64,000 nucleotides of DNA, from NCBI RefSeq assembly GCF_008329965.1, contig NZ_CP036150.1, forward strand, positions 2,170,001 to 2,234,000. The letters are read 5' to 3'. Source of the stretch: Oceanispirochaeta crateris. GTDB taxonomy: Bacteria; Spirochaetota; Spirochaetia; DSM-2461. A program made the translations under genes and the position numbers. Each line of letters begins with the position of its first letter. Within the stretch, counting starts at the first letter, position 1. Below are positions 17,134-25,106 of the stretch, in pieces. The notes beneath the pieces were generated by a model that searched no databases, was not told the origin of the DNA, and worked only from the letters and a program-made list of their open reading frames with translations.

Positions 17134-19916
17134 ATCAGCCTCCATTATATTTTTTGGCTGAAAACTAATCTAGGTTCTGGTACGATTTATTGGGGAGAGG
17201 TCACCTTAATAATTGTGAAATCTGTAAATTCCTGGGAAGACAAATTAACAGAAATCCGGAAATCATCATTGGTTATCTCAAGTAATTCTCGGCATTCCCG
17301 GACTACCCTGCTCAGAATATATTTACCAAGTTTTTTTATTTGGATGGGGTTTTCTTCCAGAATAGGCACAAATACAGAGGGAGGAACGGATCCAAGATTC
17401 TGATTATTCCACCTGACAAGGGCCTCCAGACCAATAATTTTATTGCTGATTGCATCATTCTGAGGCTGATAAACAACCGTAAACTCTTCCCTCTCGAAAG
17501 CAAAGTCTATTTCCTTTTTGATTCTAAAATATTGGCTGACTTCTTCATTTATATTCTGGTCAAATAATAAGTATTTGTTTCTTTTAATCCTTGTGATGGC
17601 TTCAAGAGCTATATTTGCCTTTTCCAAGAGATCATTTATTTCATCCCCGTGATCAGGACCCAAGGCAACCCCGGATATATAGTCGATATAACACCTTTCA
17701 TCACTAAACTGTAGAGAAGCTACTGCCCTGTCAATTCTATCCATTACATCTTCAATCTTATCTTCTCCAAGAACCAAGGCTATATATCAAATGTGATGAA
17801 GGAGCAATGATTGCACTTTTACTGCTCATTTTTTGCTTAAGTTGGTAGGATAAATTACTAACCAGCATTTTTTCTTCATCTTCTGTCATTCCGCTTCTTA
17901 AAACAGAATACTCCCGAATCCTTAGGGCAATCACTATTTTTCTATCAGAGTTCCCTTGCAAACTTCTCCTTAGCACCGGGATGATAGATTCTATTGACGA
18001 CAACGAAGCAGATTTATAAGGCATCGCTATTTTCTGGATCTCATCAATTACAGGAATATTTTTCGGCTCCGAATATATACCGATGTAATAGGCCACCTGC
18101 TTGGTACTGGTCGTAACCGTTCGTATTCTTAAATACTTTTGAATATGTACATTTTCTGCTGTTACATTCCACATATTTCCTTCCCAGATAATCTGATTAT
18201 TCATAGGTGAAGAAAAATCAGGAACTTGATCCCCCTGTAAGAAGGTTTTAGGCTTTTTACCCTTGATATCTTTGAGTTTATAACCATATATCGATTCAAA
18301 AATAGGATTACAATAAATGATCCTTTTCGCGCTGTTTGTGATCATCACACCATCATGAGAAAAATCGGAAATGATACCCGATGCTAAAAGCAGCAAATGT
18401 TCAGTTTCTTTCTGTGTTAAAAAAATTAGAATGATGAGAATAATGAAAAATTCAAAGAGAAGAATGAGGACTTTAAAATATTCGTTTCGGGCAAATAGAG
18501 AGCCGTAGATACTTACAATTTCTTTTCGATCATAACTGCTCAACAAAAGCCAGTTATCGCTGATTTCATCAAATACAATATTAAAGTTGCTATTGTTTAC
18601 CCTTAACTGCCTCTTAAAGTACTCTTTGCCATTTAGTGAAAAACGCTCTGATTCACTTGCTATGGTGAGGTCATACAAAGGATTGTCACCTTCTCTACCC
18701 ATCAAAAATGATGTTTCTAACAAAACTTCTTTTTGTATCTGATTCAAATTGAGAAAATTTGTTTTGTCCAGCAATCCAATATCAATATTTCCTGAATCCG
18801 CATTTTCGCTTTCCTTTAGAATATCTAATATCGTATAACCATCAAGGTTTATAACTAAATACCCTATTTTTTCATTTCCTTTATTGATAGGAACCCCAAA
18901 CCTTACTGTAGGAGTAAATGGCCTTTGAATCTGACCATTCTCCACATTCAGATCAAAATCAGAAATATAGAGATCATTTTGACCTATTTTCTGCAATCCC
19001 TTAAAATAGTACCGTTCACTTTTATCCTGAAGCTCTATATTTTCAAAGATATGATTATCTAGAATACTATGTTCAACTCGCAGGATTTCAAAGCCTGATT
19101 TAGAAATATATCTCAGCTGAAAAAACAGTCTTTTACTCTCCAATACTCTGAAGAACATATTTTTCATCTCTATATAATTCAGATCATTTGGATTCTGTAT
19201 GTAATTTGTAAACTCATCCGATTTTTTTATCAGATTCAAATCATCATAGGTATTTTGAAATAACTGGGAAAACTGTTATTCATGCAAGCTTATCAATTCT
19301 TCCTGACTTCGATTTACCTGGATCAGAATATCCTCTATTTTTTGCTGATAAATCCTACTCAATGAAAAGTACGTTATAAACAGAATAGGGAGTCCAAAAT
19401 ATATGTATCTTAATAATATTATTTTGAATGCCCGTTTGTTGTATTCAAATAAAACCATAATTTATCTTCTATATCCTTTTTATATTATGGATTAATCAAG
19501 AAGTTTCACTGATTCAATACCAAAACACGGGAACCGTTTCTCATCCAATAGATATCCATACGATATAATGTTCACGCATATGCAAAAAAGAAGGATTTGG
19601 TAAATAATTTTTATAGATTTACAGTAAAAAATACTTAATTGTCATTCAAATAAAGATCGAGGATTCTTAGTCAAAAGTCAATATCCGCTATAGAGATAAC
19701 AAGATAGATCCTTTTAATAGAAGGAGATTGGAGAGATATCAGGAGTTGTCCGGGACTTTCTATATTCTGAGGGGAAGTGAATATCAACTCTCGAGATGTT
19801 GGAGATCTCTGGATCATAAACTAGCTAGAAAACCCGACATTATTCGTAAATACATCCAGAAGAAAAATATCAGAATAAGAAGCTTAATGTGGCAGAGATT
19901 ATATATAGATTCTGAG

Positions 19917-19952
19917 AATATTCGATAAAACTATACATTTTTATCGAATATT
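19917..19952. repeat. 14-bp perfect inverted repeat upstream of the lipoprotein gene
   Basis: Arms AATATTCGATAAAA (19917-19930) and TTTTATCGAATATT (19939-19952) with an 8-nt spacer. The right arm ends inside a TTGACA hexamer (19951-19956), so it could be an operator placed on a -35 element. It could also act as an AT-rich hairpin in RNA. No T-tract favours a terminator. Confidence 0.6.
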
Positions 19953-19997
19953 GACAATTGTACTCTTGCCTTTTTCTTTATACATGACAATTATACT
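19952..19997 (+). repeat. direct repeats TGACAATTRTACT in the lipoprotein promoter region
   Basis: TGACAATTGTACT (19952-19964) and TGACAATTATACT (19985-19997) match at 12 of 13 positions. They are offset by 33 bp, close to three helical turns, so a regulator could bind both on one DNA face. They lie 36-81 bp before the start codon. Confidence 0.5.
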
Positions 19998-20032
19998 AAC
20001 ATATCTAATAATGTTAATTTAAGGATGTATAG

Positions 20033-20584
20033 ATGAAACACAAATTGATTTTAGGAATGGCTTCAATATTAACCCTGACGGTAGTATTTATAGGATGCAG
20101 CAAGAAAGAAGAGGTTGCAATGACAGCGTCTCAGCCTACAGAAACTGGAACCAGCAGTGAAATTGATACCATGACCACAGCCTCCATAGTGAACACAGCT
20201 GAGGGATTTATACAGTCGGCATCACAGGAAGGGAACTGGATTACCGCCGTAACCCAGGATCTCACTATCGATAAAGACGTAGTGCTGGATGGAGAATTTG
20301 TCCACCGGGATGAGATCTATAGAAAAATCGCTCTTTATGACCAGGATGCAGACCATAATGTCACAGCCCGTTATACCCTCAAGGCTCCCTCTCTCACCGT
20401 GAAAAGTGAAAACGCCCGTATCCAGGGCGGAACTTTTGTGGGTGATGTATACGTAGAAGCCAACAAATTTCACATTTTTGACGGAACAGTAGACGGTGAT
20501 ATTTATTTTGCCTCAGAAGAATTCAAAACCAGTTTTGAACTTCTTGAAGGTGGAACCCATACCGGAGCATTGATCGTTAAATAA
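20033..20584 (+). CDS. hypothetical lipoprotein
   Basis: 183 aa. A signal peptide (MKHKLILGMASILTLTVVFIG) ends in Cys22, a lipobox of the looser spirochaetal kind, followed by SKKEE. A Thr/Ser-rich linker (residues about 30-55) leads to a compact domain. That domain has repeated short beta-like steps (DLTIDKDVVLDGEF, SLTVKSENARIQGGTFVGDVYVEANKFHI, GTVDGDIYFA), which resembles a small right-handed beta-helix or bactofilin-like fold. I do not recognise a named family. It is expected to be tethered to a membrane surface. TTTAAGGA precedes the ATG, and unusual inverted and direct repeats sit upstream, so expression is probably regulated. A strong hairpin follows. Confidence 0.8.
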   Translation: MKHKLILGMASILTLTVVFIGCSKKEEVAMTASQPTETGTSSEIDTMTTASIVNTAEGFIQSASQEGNWITAVTQDLTIDKDVVLDGEFVHRDEIYRKIALYDQDADHNVTARYTLKAPSLTVKSENARIQGGTFVGDVYVEANKFHIFDGTVDGDIYFASEEFKTSFELLEGGTHTGALIVK

Positions 20585-20602
20585 GTTAAAACCTCAAAAA
20601 CC

Positions 20603-20630
20603 GCCGGTGGTTAAACAAAAGACCACCGGC
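20603..20630. terminator. bidirectional hairpin terminator
   Basis: A perfect 9-bp GC-rich stem, GCCGGTGGT / ACCACCGGC, with a 10-nt loop lies between the convergent lipoprotein and flavodiiron genes. An A-rich run on the left gives a T-rich tail for minus-strand transcripts. Confidence 0.8.
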
Positions 20631-20671
20631 TGATTCAACTAAGAATTCCACAGAGAGAAAAGGCAGTTCCC

Positions 20672-21859
20672 TTATGCTTTTGAAATCATTTTCCCAAATT
20701 CGACAGCGGATACTTGATCCTTCTCATCCGGATTCCACTGGTTTCTTAATCCATCTGAAATGATCTCGAACCCGGCATTCTTCATCAGATCATCCATCAC
20801 TTTTGTAGACTCACCGCTCCATCCATAACAGCCAAAGGAAGCCGCTTTTTTATTTTTGAAATTCAGCTCTTTTACCAAATGAATAAAGCCCGCCATAGAA
20901 TGAAGGATGCTCTTAGCAATTGTAGGAGAGCCCAGAAGAACTGTTTTTGATTTAAAAATTTCTGTAATTAAGTCATTTTCGTCACTTTTTGATAGATTAC
21001 ATACTTTTACAACCACTTCAGAATCGGCCAGCCCGATTCCTTCTGCAATTTTTTCAGCAATTTTCTTTGTACCGTTCCACATAGTATCATAAATTAGGGT
21101 GATTTGATTTTCCTGGTAATCATCGGACCATTGAGCATACTTTTCCACAATTTGCATGGGATTATCTCTCCAGATCACACCATGACTTGTTGCTATTATA
21201 TCTATCTGCAAATTCAATGCGATGACTTCTGCCAATTTCTTTTTTAATATGCCACTGAAAGGGGTTAGTATATTTGCATAGTATTTAAGGGCTTCATTAA
21301 AAAGATCACATTCATCGACTAAGTCATTAAAAAGCTTTTCAGTAGCATAGTGTTGTCCAAAAGCATCATTGCTAAATAGGATATTATCCTGAGTCAGATA
21401 TGTTGCCATACTGTCCGGCCAGTGGAGCATCATCATTTCAACAAAGATGAGTTCTTTTCCGTTTCCTATATCAATTTTATCGCCTGTCTTTACCACATGA
21501 AAATCCCAATCCTGGTGGTACTGCCCTTTTAATGATTTTACTGCATTGGATGTGCAATAGATTGGAACCTCAGGAATATGTTTCATCAATGCCGGGAGCG
21601 CTCCGCTATGATCAACCTCGCCATGATTGATCACAACGTAGTCAATTGTATTCAGATCAATCTTTTTACTGAGATTTTCGACAAACTCTTCGGCAAAGGG
21701 AGCCCAGACAGTATCCATCAATACAGTTTTCTCCTCCTCTATTAAATACGAATTGTAGGTAGATCCTTTGTGAGTTGAATATTCGCTGCCATGAAAACTT
21801 CGAAGTTCCCAGTCCACTTTCCCGACCCAGGATACATTGTTTTTAATACTTGTTCTCAT
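20672..21859 (-). CDS. flavodiiron protein (oxygen/NO reductase)
   Basis: 395 aa from the ATG at 21859, seven bases after GGAGG; an in-frame ATG at 21892 is upstream of that site. The N-terminal metallo-beta-lactamase-like half carries the diiron motif NHGEVDHSGALP, with further ligands in MMMLHWPDSMATYL, LFSNDAFGQHY and IATSHGVIW. The C-terminal half is a flavodoxin (LIYDTMWNGTKKIAEKIAEG, LLGSPTIAKSI, SFGCYGWSGE). Such proteins reduce O2 to water or NO to N2O in the cytosol of anaerobes, taking electrons from rubredoxin or similar carriers. No rubredoxin gene is adjacent. A TTGACA with TTTATT 17 bp on lies upstream (minus strand, 21942-21914). Confidence 0.93.
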   Translation of the reverse strand: MRTSIKNNVSWVGKVDWELRSFHGSEYSTHKGSTYNSYLIEEEKTVLMDTVWAPFAEEFVENLSKKIDLNTIDYVVINHGEVDHSGALPALMKHIPEVPIYCTSNAVKSLKGQYHQDWDFHVVKTGDKIDIGNGKELIFVEMMMLHWPDSMATYLTQDNILFSNDAFGQHYATEKLFNDLVDECDLFNEALKYYANILTPFSGILKKKLAEVIALNLQIDIIATSHGVIWRDNPMQIVEKYAQWSDDYQENQITLIYDTMWNGTKKIAEKIAEGIGLADSEVVVKVCNLSKSDENDLITEIFKSKTVLLGSPTIAKSILHSMAGFIHLVKELNFKNKKAASFGCYGWSGESTKVMDDLMKNAGFEIISDGLRNQWNPDEKDQVSAVEFGKMISKA

Positions 21860-22014
21860 ACACAAACCTCCATCTATAAAACAATTATACAACCATTCTT
21901 GTTAATTATGTTAAATAAAGGTAAATGGGAATTTTGTGTCAAAATATTTTGTAAAGAAGGAGATGGAAGACTTTTTACAATACCTTAGAGAGACTAGAAT
22001 TTTAAATATATATA

Positions 22015-22725
22015 CTAAGAAAGCTCACGGGGGACACACCAGCCTACGGGCAAAAGATTCATTTCCAGCCTGACACCCCAAGAACAAATAGCGGCAATGA
22101 CCATACTAAAAGGTTCAATAGGAATGATGAGATCGTACGCGGGAACACCGGCAAAATCACTCCGGCAGATTCTAACCGGCTCTAGGATGATATCTAGAAC
22201 CTCATGACAGCCCCGGAATAGAAGTTGATCCGGCTCACCACCCAGCGCCTTGATCAGCTTGTTTGATGAGGGCCCCATAATAGCCATACGCCCGACAGCT
22301 TCAGTTTCGTTTTTAATTCTGCACTCAGTAAGGAAAGGATGACTCCATAATCGTGTCATGATTTTGGACACAGAGGTCCTGGGGGCATTAATATAAAACT
22401 GCCGGTTCAAATCACAATATATATCAATGGGGTCATCACAGATCTCTGTGATTGTGATACCGCAAATTCCATGTCCAGGTTTAAGACCGGCGAATCTGTC
22501 TGCTGACCATTTTTCTACCTGGTACTCAAACTGTTTTCCTATAATCGACACCCACCCTTGGTCACCGCGGTCGGGAAGCCCCGCTCCTTGGGTCAAAGCC
22601 AACTTCTCGTCCTCGGCTCCGGACATGTACTTTTCTAAAAATACCTCTCCAAAGGCTATGTGCCTCACAGGATCAAATCCTTCATTAGGAAGAATTGAGG
22701 CTATAAATGGACTGGGTTGAATCAT
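22015..22725 (-). CDS. GcvT-like (aminomethyltransferase/folate-binding family) protein, short
   Basis: 236 aa; GGAGAAATC precedes the ATG. The middle follows the folate-binding GcvT fold (GWVSIIGKQFEYQVEKWSADRFAGLKPGHG, CDLNRQFYINAPRTSVSKIM, EAVGRMAIMGPSSNKLIKALGG, RSDFAGVPAYDLIIPIEPFSMVIAAI). The C-terminal barrel of full GcvT proteins (about 360 aa) is absent, so it is either a natural short form, like YgfZ-type proteins, or a truncation. The last gene of an operon with DsrE-like, MFS and cobO genes. Pairing with a cobalamin adenosyltransferase hints at one-carbon or corrinoid chemistry, but that is inference. Family assignment is moderate. Confidence 0.6.
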   Translation of the reverse strand: MIQPSPFIASILPNEGFDPVRHIAFGEVFLEKYMSGAEDEKLALTQGAGLPDRGDQGWVSIIGKQFEYQVEKWSADRFAGLKPGHGICGITITEICDDPIDIYCDLNRQFYINAPRTSVSKIMTRLWSHPFLTECRIKNETEAVGRMAIMGPSSNKLIKALGGEPDQLLFRGCHEVLDIILEPVRICRSDFAGVPAYDLIIPIEPFSMVIAAICSWGVRLEMNLLPVGWCVPRELS

Positions 22726-22763
22726 GATTTCTCCAGATTGTTTATCAAAAACGATGTCTGTGT

Positions 22764-22804
22764 GAAAGGTTCATCTGCCGTAAGGACCAGCAGATGAACC
22801 TTTC
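22764..22804. terminator. 15-bp perfect hairpin between cobO and the GcvT-like gene
   Basis: Arms GAAAGGTTCATCTGC (22764-22778) and GCAGATGAACCTTTC (22790-22804), 11-nt loop. Read on the minus strand it follows the cobO stop by 9 bp. Only a weak T-run comes later, so it may be a partial terminator or an RNA-stability element that lowers expression of the last gene. Confidence 0.6.
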
Positions 22805-22813
22805 CAAGGAACT

Positions 22814-23362
22814 CTACCAGTCTATGCCCTTTCTAGCAATGATACCTTTTTGAAATGCATGCTTCACATCTTTGATTTCACTCACTGTATCGGCAAGTTC
22901 TATCAGTTCTGGCAGTGCATCACGACCGGTGATAATGACTGTTTGTTCAACAGGCCTGTTTCTAATTGTATCTAATACATCTTTGGTATCCAGATATTTT
23001 AAGCTTAACATATATGTCAATTCATCCAGGAGAACAACATAATAGGATGGATTTGTGAGATATTCCTTTGCTTCATTCCAAACTTTCTCAGCCGCAGCCA
23101 TATCAGCAATTTTATCTTTGGATTCCCAAGTAAATCCTGTAGCCATGACTGAAAAGGGAACATCATGGTGAACCAGAAGGTTCCTTTCACCACAATCCCA
23201 TTTCCCTTTTATAAATTGAGCTACTGCGGCTTTATATCCATGACCGACAGAACGGCTGACCACACCGAATCCTGCTGTACTCTTTCCTTTACCATTCCCA
23301 GTAATCACCAGAACCAATCCTCTAGATTTTTTAGACTCGGTTGAGCTTTCTTCTAATTCCAT
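22814..23362 (-). CDS. cobO: cob(I)alamin adenosyltransferase, CobA/CobO/BtuR type
   Basis: 182 aa, normal length. The Walker A loop is GNGKGKST in VITGNGKGKSTAGFG. It is followed by the family blocks AVAQFIKGKW..GERNLL, WNEAKEYLT and VVLLDELTYMLSLKYLD. The end carries RP..QTVIITGRDALPELIELADTVSEIKDVKHAF..G..A..GIDW. It transfers the adenosyl group of ATP to cob(I)alamin in the cytosol for coenzyme B12 synthesis or salvage. GGGAG precedes the ATG by ten bases. It lies 27 bp after the MFS gene in the TetR-regulated operon. No other cobalamin biosynthesis gene is nearby, so salvage or supply to a B12 enzyme is likelier than de novo synthesis. Confidence 0.95.
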   Translation of the reverse strand: MELEESSTESKKSRGLVLVITGNGKGKSTAGFGVVSRSVGHGYKAAVAQFIKGKWDCGERNLLVHHDVPFSVMATGFTWESKDKIADMAAAEKVWNEAKEYLTNPSYYVVLLDELTYMLSLKYLDTKDVLDTIRNRPVEQTVIITGRDALPELIELADTVSEIKDVKHAFQKGIIARKGIDW

Positions 23363-23389
23363 ACACTTTCACTCCCTTAGTTTATTTTT

Positions 23390-24592
23390 CTAGGCAATAG
23401 ACCGGCCATCCTGATCATCATGGTTTTCAGTCTTCTTCTTTCTTATTTCAAAGCGGGCTACAAACACAGCGGCCAAAAGACCGACAACGAAAATAAGCAA
23501 CGCTGAGTTGAAAAAAATCTGCTCAACGCCATAATCGTCTATGATTTGTCCATTGATGAATGTCCCCAAGGCTCCCCCTAGAAACATATTGAAACCAGCC
23601 AGAGACATTGCCGTACCTTTCATGGCCGGCAGTTTCTCTTGGGCTGTTGCTATAATTGTCGACTGAAGAAAAATAAATGAAAGACCGAATCCAAAGAAAC
23701 CAAGGATTTGAACTGATAGTCCGGCCTCAGAAGCCAGAAGGAAGAAGGAAAGAGATCCCAGAAGCGTGGCATACACAAGAAATCCATGGCCTAATTGCTT
23801 TCTCAGCCCTGAGGCTACCCTTCCTCCGACAACGGTTCCTATTCCGAAAATGGACAGAATAAGACCAATGAAAAGTGAGTTTAAATTTGTAGATTCTGAG
23901 AGGAGAATACCCGCATAAGTGAAACTGCCTAAGATCGTAAAACCTACAAGGAATAGGAGAGAGACAAGTCTCATAAACCTGAAATTTGTAAAGGCGATCC
24001 TGTAAGAAGAAAAGAGATTGAGCTTATCCGTTTTCGCCTTGTCCCGTTCCAGCAATTTCAACATAAAAATAGCTAAAATGAGCTCGCCGATACCATAAAT
24101 CAGATAGACAAGACGCCAGGAACCCAAAAAGGCCATAGCTCCTCCTATGGTTGTAGCGCTGGCAGCTCCCATGAATGCCAGACCCATGACCATCCCCAAA
24201 GCTTTTTGCCTATGGTGGTCATCAAAATTTTCACCAATCAAGGCCATTGTCACGGGAAAAATCCCTGCTCCGAATACGCCGTTCATGCCTCGAAACAGAA
24301 GGAGAGAGGGTAAGTTAAATGAAAGGGCTCCAAGAATGCTGAATACAGCGGTGCCCATGGCAGCTGTATTGATGATATTGGCTTTTCCGAACCGGTCGGA
24401 AAGAGGCCCGAACAGCAAGGTGAAGGCTCCAAAAGCCATCATGTAAGATGTGACAGACAAGGCTGCCGTACTCAGCTGAAGCCCCAGGTCTCCCGCTATG
24501 TCTGCTAAAAGAGAGGCCGCCGCATAATTGTCACCATTTGCTAAAAAAGCCATTAGCCCCAGGACCCAGAGCATCTTTGTCTTTTTATTCAC
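23390..24592 (-). CDS. MFS transporter
   Basis: 400 aa with about 12 membrane segments, starting at a GTG with GGGGAG six bases upstream. The MFS motif A is present after helix 2 (LFGPLSDRFGKANII). Helix 1 carries FLANGDNYAAASLLADI, the acidic/uncharged pattern of drug:H+ antiporter-like members. The C-terminal tail is charged and cytoplasmic (RFEIRKKKTENHDDQDGRS). The substrate is not predictable. Its neighbours (DsrE-like, cobO, GcvT-like) would fit a cobinamide or one-carbon-related solute, but a drug-type exporter under TetR control is equally plausible. Confidence 0.92.
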   Translation of the reverse strand: MNKKTKMLWVLGLMAFLANGDNYAAASLLADIAGDLGLQLSTAALSVTSYMMAFGAFTLLFGPLSDRFGKANIINTAAMGTAVFSILGALSFNLPSLLLFRGMNGVFGAGIFPVTMALIGENFDDHHRQKALGMVMGLAFMGAASATTIGGAMAFLGSWRLVYLIYGIGELILAIFMLKLLERDKAKTDKLNLFSSYRIAFTNFRFMRLVSLLFLVGFTILGSFTYAGILLSESTNLNSLFIGLILSIFGIGTVVGGRVASGLRKQLGHGFLVYATLLGSLSFFLLASEAGLSVQILGFFGFGLSFIFLQSTIIATAQEKLPAMKGTAMSLAGFNMFLGGALGTFINGQIIDDYGVEQIFFNSALLIFVVGLLAAVFVARFEIRKKKTENHDDQDGRSIA

Positions 24593-24621
24593 AGGATTCT
24601 CCCCTTGAACCTGTTTGGTTC

Positions 24622-24960
24622 TTAAACCGTCAATAATCTCTCATTATTTTTTAGAATATCCGTTAGGGGTTGTCCCATGGGCATGAGGGTAATTCCTAAT
24701 GCGCTAAGTTCTTCAACAACTCCAAGTTCTGTGGCACAGGCGATACAGGCATTGACGATCACTCCGCTGGATTGTATCTCTTTCAACCGTGTCTGAATCA
24801 CCTTATTTTCTGCGACAAGTTTTGCAGTAGCACCCCATACAATGATCTGCACTTCATCCCACCAGCCTCGTGTGACCGAAGCCTCGGCGTACATGAAAAC
24901 CATGAGTTCCGCTGTAATGGGATTTGCATTTGTCCATAATATATTCAGTGAATTTTTCAT
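24622..24960 (-). CDS. DsrE-family protein
   Basis: 112 aa; AAGGAAGGATATTAA precedes the ATG. A DsrE/DsrF-like fold is suggested by LNILWTNANPITAELMVFMYAEASVTRGWWDEVQIIVWGATAKLVAEN. The second half carries SSGVIVNACIACATELGVVEEL and ALGITLMPMGQPLTDIL. The CIAC pair sits where DsrE-type proteins carry a sulfur-binding Cys, so persulfide handling is possible. It is the first gene of the operon, 29 bp before the MFS gene, and its promoter lies between two TetR-type operators. Confidence 0.85.
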   Translation of the reverse strand: MKNSLNILWTNANPITAELMVFMYAEASVTRGWWDEVQIIVWGATAKLVAENKVIQTRLKEIQSSGVIVNACIACATELGVVEELSALGITLMPMGQPLTDILKNNERLLTV

Positions 24961-24978
24961 TTAATATCCTTCCTTAAC

Positions 24979-25000
24979 ATTTTGAATATTCATTCAAAAT
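24979..25000. promoter_or_regulatory. TetR-type operator, copy 1
   Basis: A 22-bp dyad with arms ATTTTGAAT / ATTCAAAAT and a 4-nt spacer. It covers the -10 of the minus-strand promoter for the dsrE-like operon. A near-identical dyad lies at 25029-25050. Confidence 0.8.
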
Positions 25001-25024
25001 AAAGAATGAGAGCTTTTTTGTCAA
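24996..25024 (-). promoter_or_regulatory. promoter of the DsrE-MFS-cobO-GcvT operon
   Basis: Minus strand: TTGACA (25024-25019), 17-nt spacer, TATTTT (25001-24996). The -10 is inside operator copy 1 and the -35 ends five bases from operator copy 2, so repression by a protein bound at both is expected. Confidence 0.65.
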
Positions 25025-25028
25025 CAAC

Positions 25029-25050
25029 ATTTTGAATATCTATTCAAAAT
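25029..25050. promoter_or_regulatory. TetR-type operator, copy 2
   Basis: Same arms ATTTTGAAT / ATTCAAAAT as copy 1, with spacer ATCT; flanking C/G extends the dyad by one pair on each side. It lies 57 bp before the tetR start and 50 bp from copy 1, so tetR is probably autoregulated. Confidence 0.8.
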
Positions 25051-25106
25051 GGATAGTTTCTGTTATATTAAGAGTGCAATAAGGATGAACCAGACAGAAG
25101 GATATT

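Larger units (their letters stand above)
16011..17203 (-). mobile_element. IS3-family insertion sequence (IS407-like group), complete
   Basis: 1193 bp, bounded by perfect 12-bp terminal inverted repeats TGACCTCTCCCC (16011-16022) and GGGGAGAGGTCA (17192-17203). The repeats extend imperfectly to about 25 bp. A 4-bp target duplication CCTT flanks it (16007-16010 and 17204-17207). It carries overlapping orfA and orfB with a -1 frameshift site. Both frames are open and the DDE residues present, so it looks active. It inserted into the EAL domain of a c-di-GMP enzyme. Group placement rests on the 4-bp duplication and orfA/orfB style. Confidence 0.93.
15549..19458 (-). pseudogene. TM-dCache-PAS-GGDEF-EAL c-di-GMP enzyme, inactivated by IS insertion, frameshift and nonsense codon
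   Basis: Read from 19458: helix and start of sensor (to ...ISLHE), a TAA at 19278-19276, then the same frame resumes with sensor, second helix, PAS (HDGVMITNSAKRIIYCNPIFESIYGY) and a GGDEF domain lacking the GG(D/E)EF signature. Near 17783 one extra base shifts the frame; reading across gives HLIYALVLGEDKIEDV. The EAL domain then follows (GLEALVRW). It is cut at 17203 by the IS3 element and resumes at 16010: removing the element and one CCTT copy restores FTDFTIIKDLIKIINDDG in frame. AIDDFGTGYSSL, VIVEGIET and YQGYFCSKP follow. The ancestor was probably an active c-di-GMP phosphodiesterase with a non-catalytic GGDEF domain. Confidence 0.9.
19459..20032. other. intergenic region without a supported gene
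   Basis: 574 bp between the disrupted GGDEF-EAL gene and the lipoprotein gene. A 66-codon open frame at 19728-19928 starts at a TTG that abuts its purine-rich stretch, and its product is Arg/Lys-rich with no recognisable fold, so I do not call it. The supported contents are the inverted repeat at 19917-19952 and the direct repeats at 19952-19997, both upstream of the lipoprotein. Confidence 0.5.

Noticed and set aside
17758-19239. Calling the dCache-PAS part as a separate intact gene
   Set aside because: It has no ribosome site at its apparent start, shares its frame with the codons before a TAA, and loses frame inside the GGDEF domain. It is part of one pseudogene.
19728-19928. 66-codon open frame upstream of the lipoprotein
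   Set aside because: It starts at a TTG touching its purine-rich stretch, is Arg/Lys-rich without a recognisable fold, and ends in the inverted repeat. I see no support for coding.
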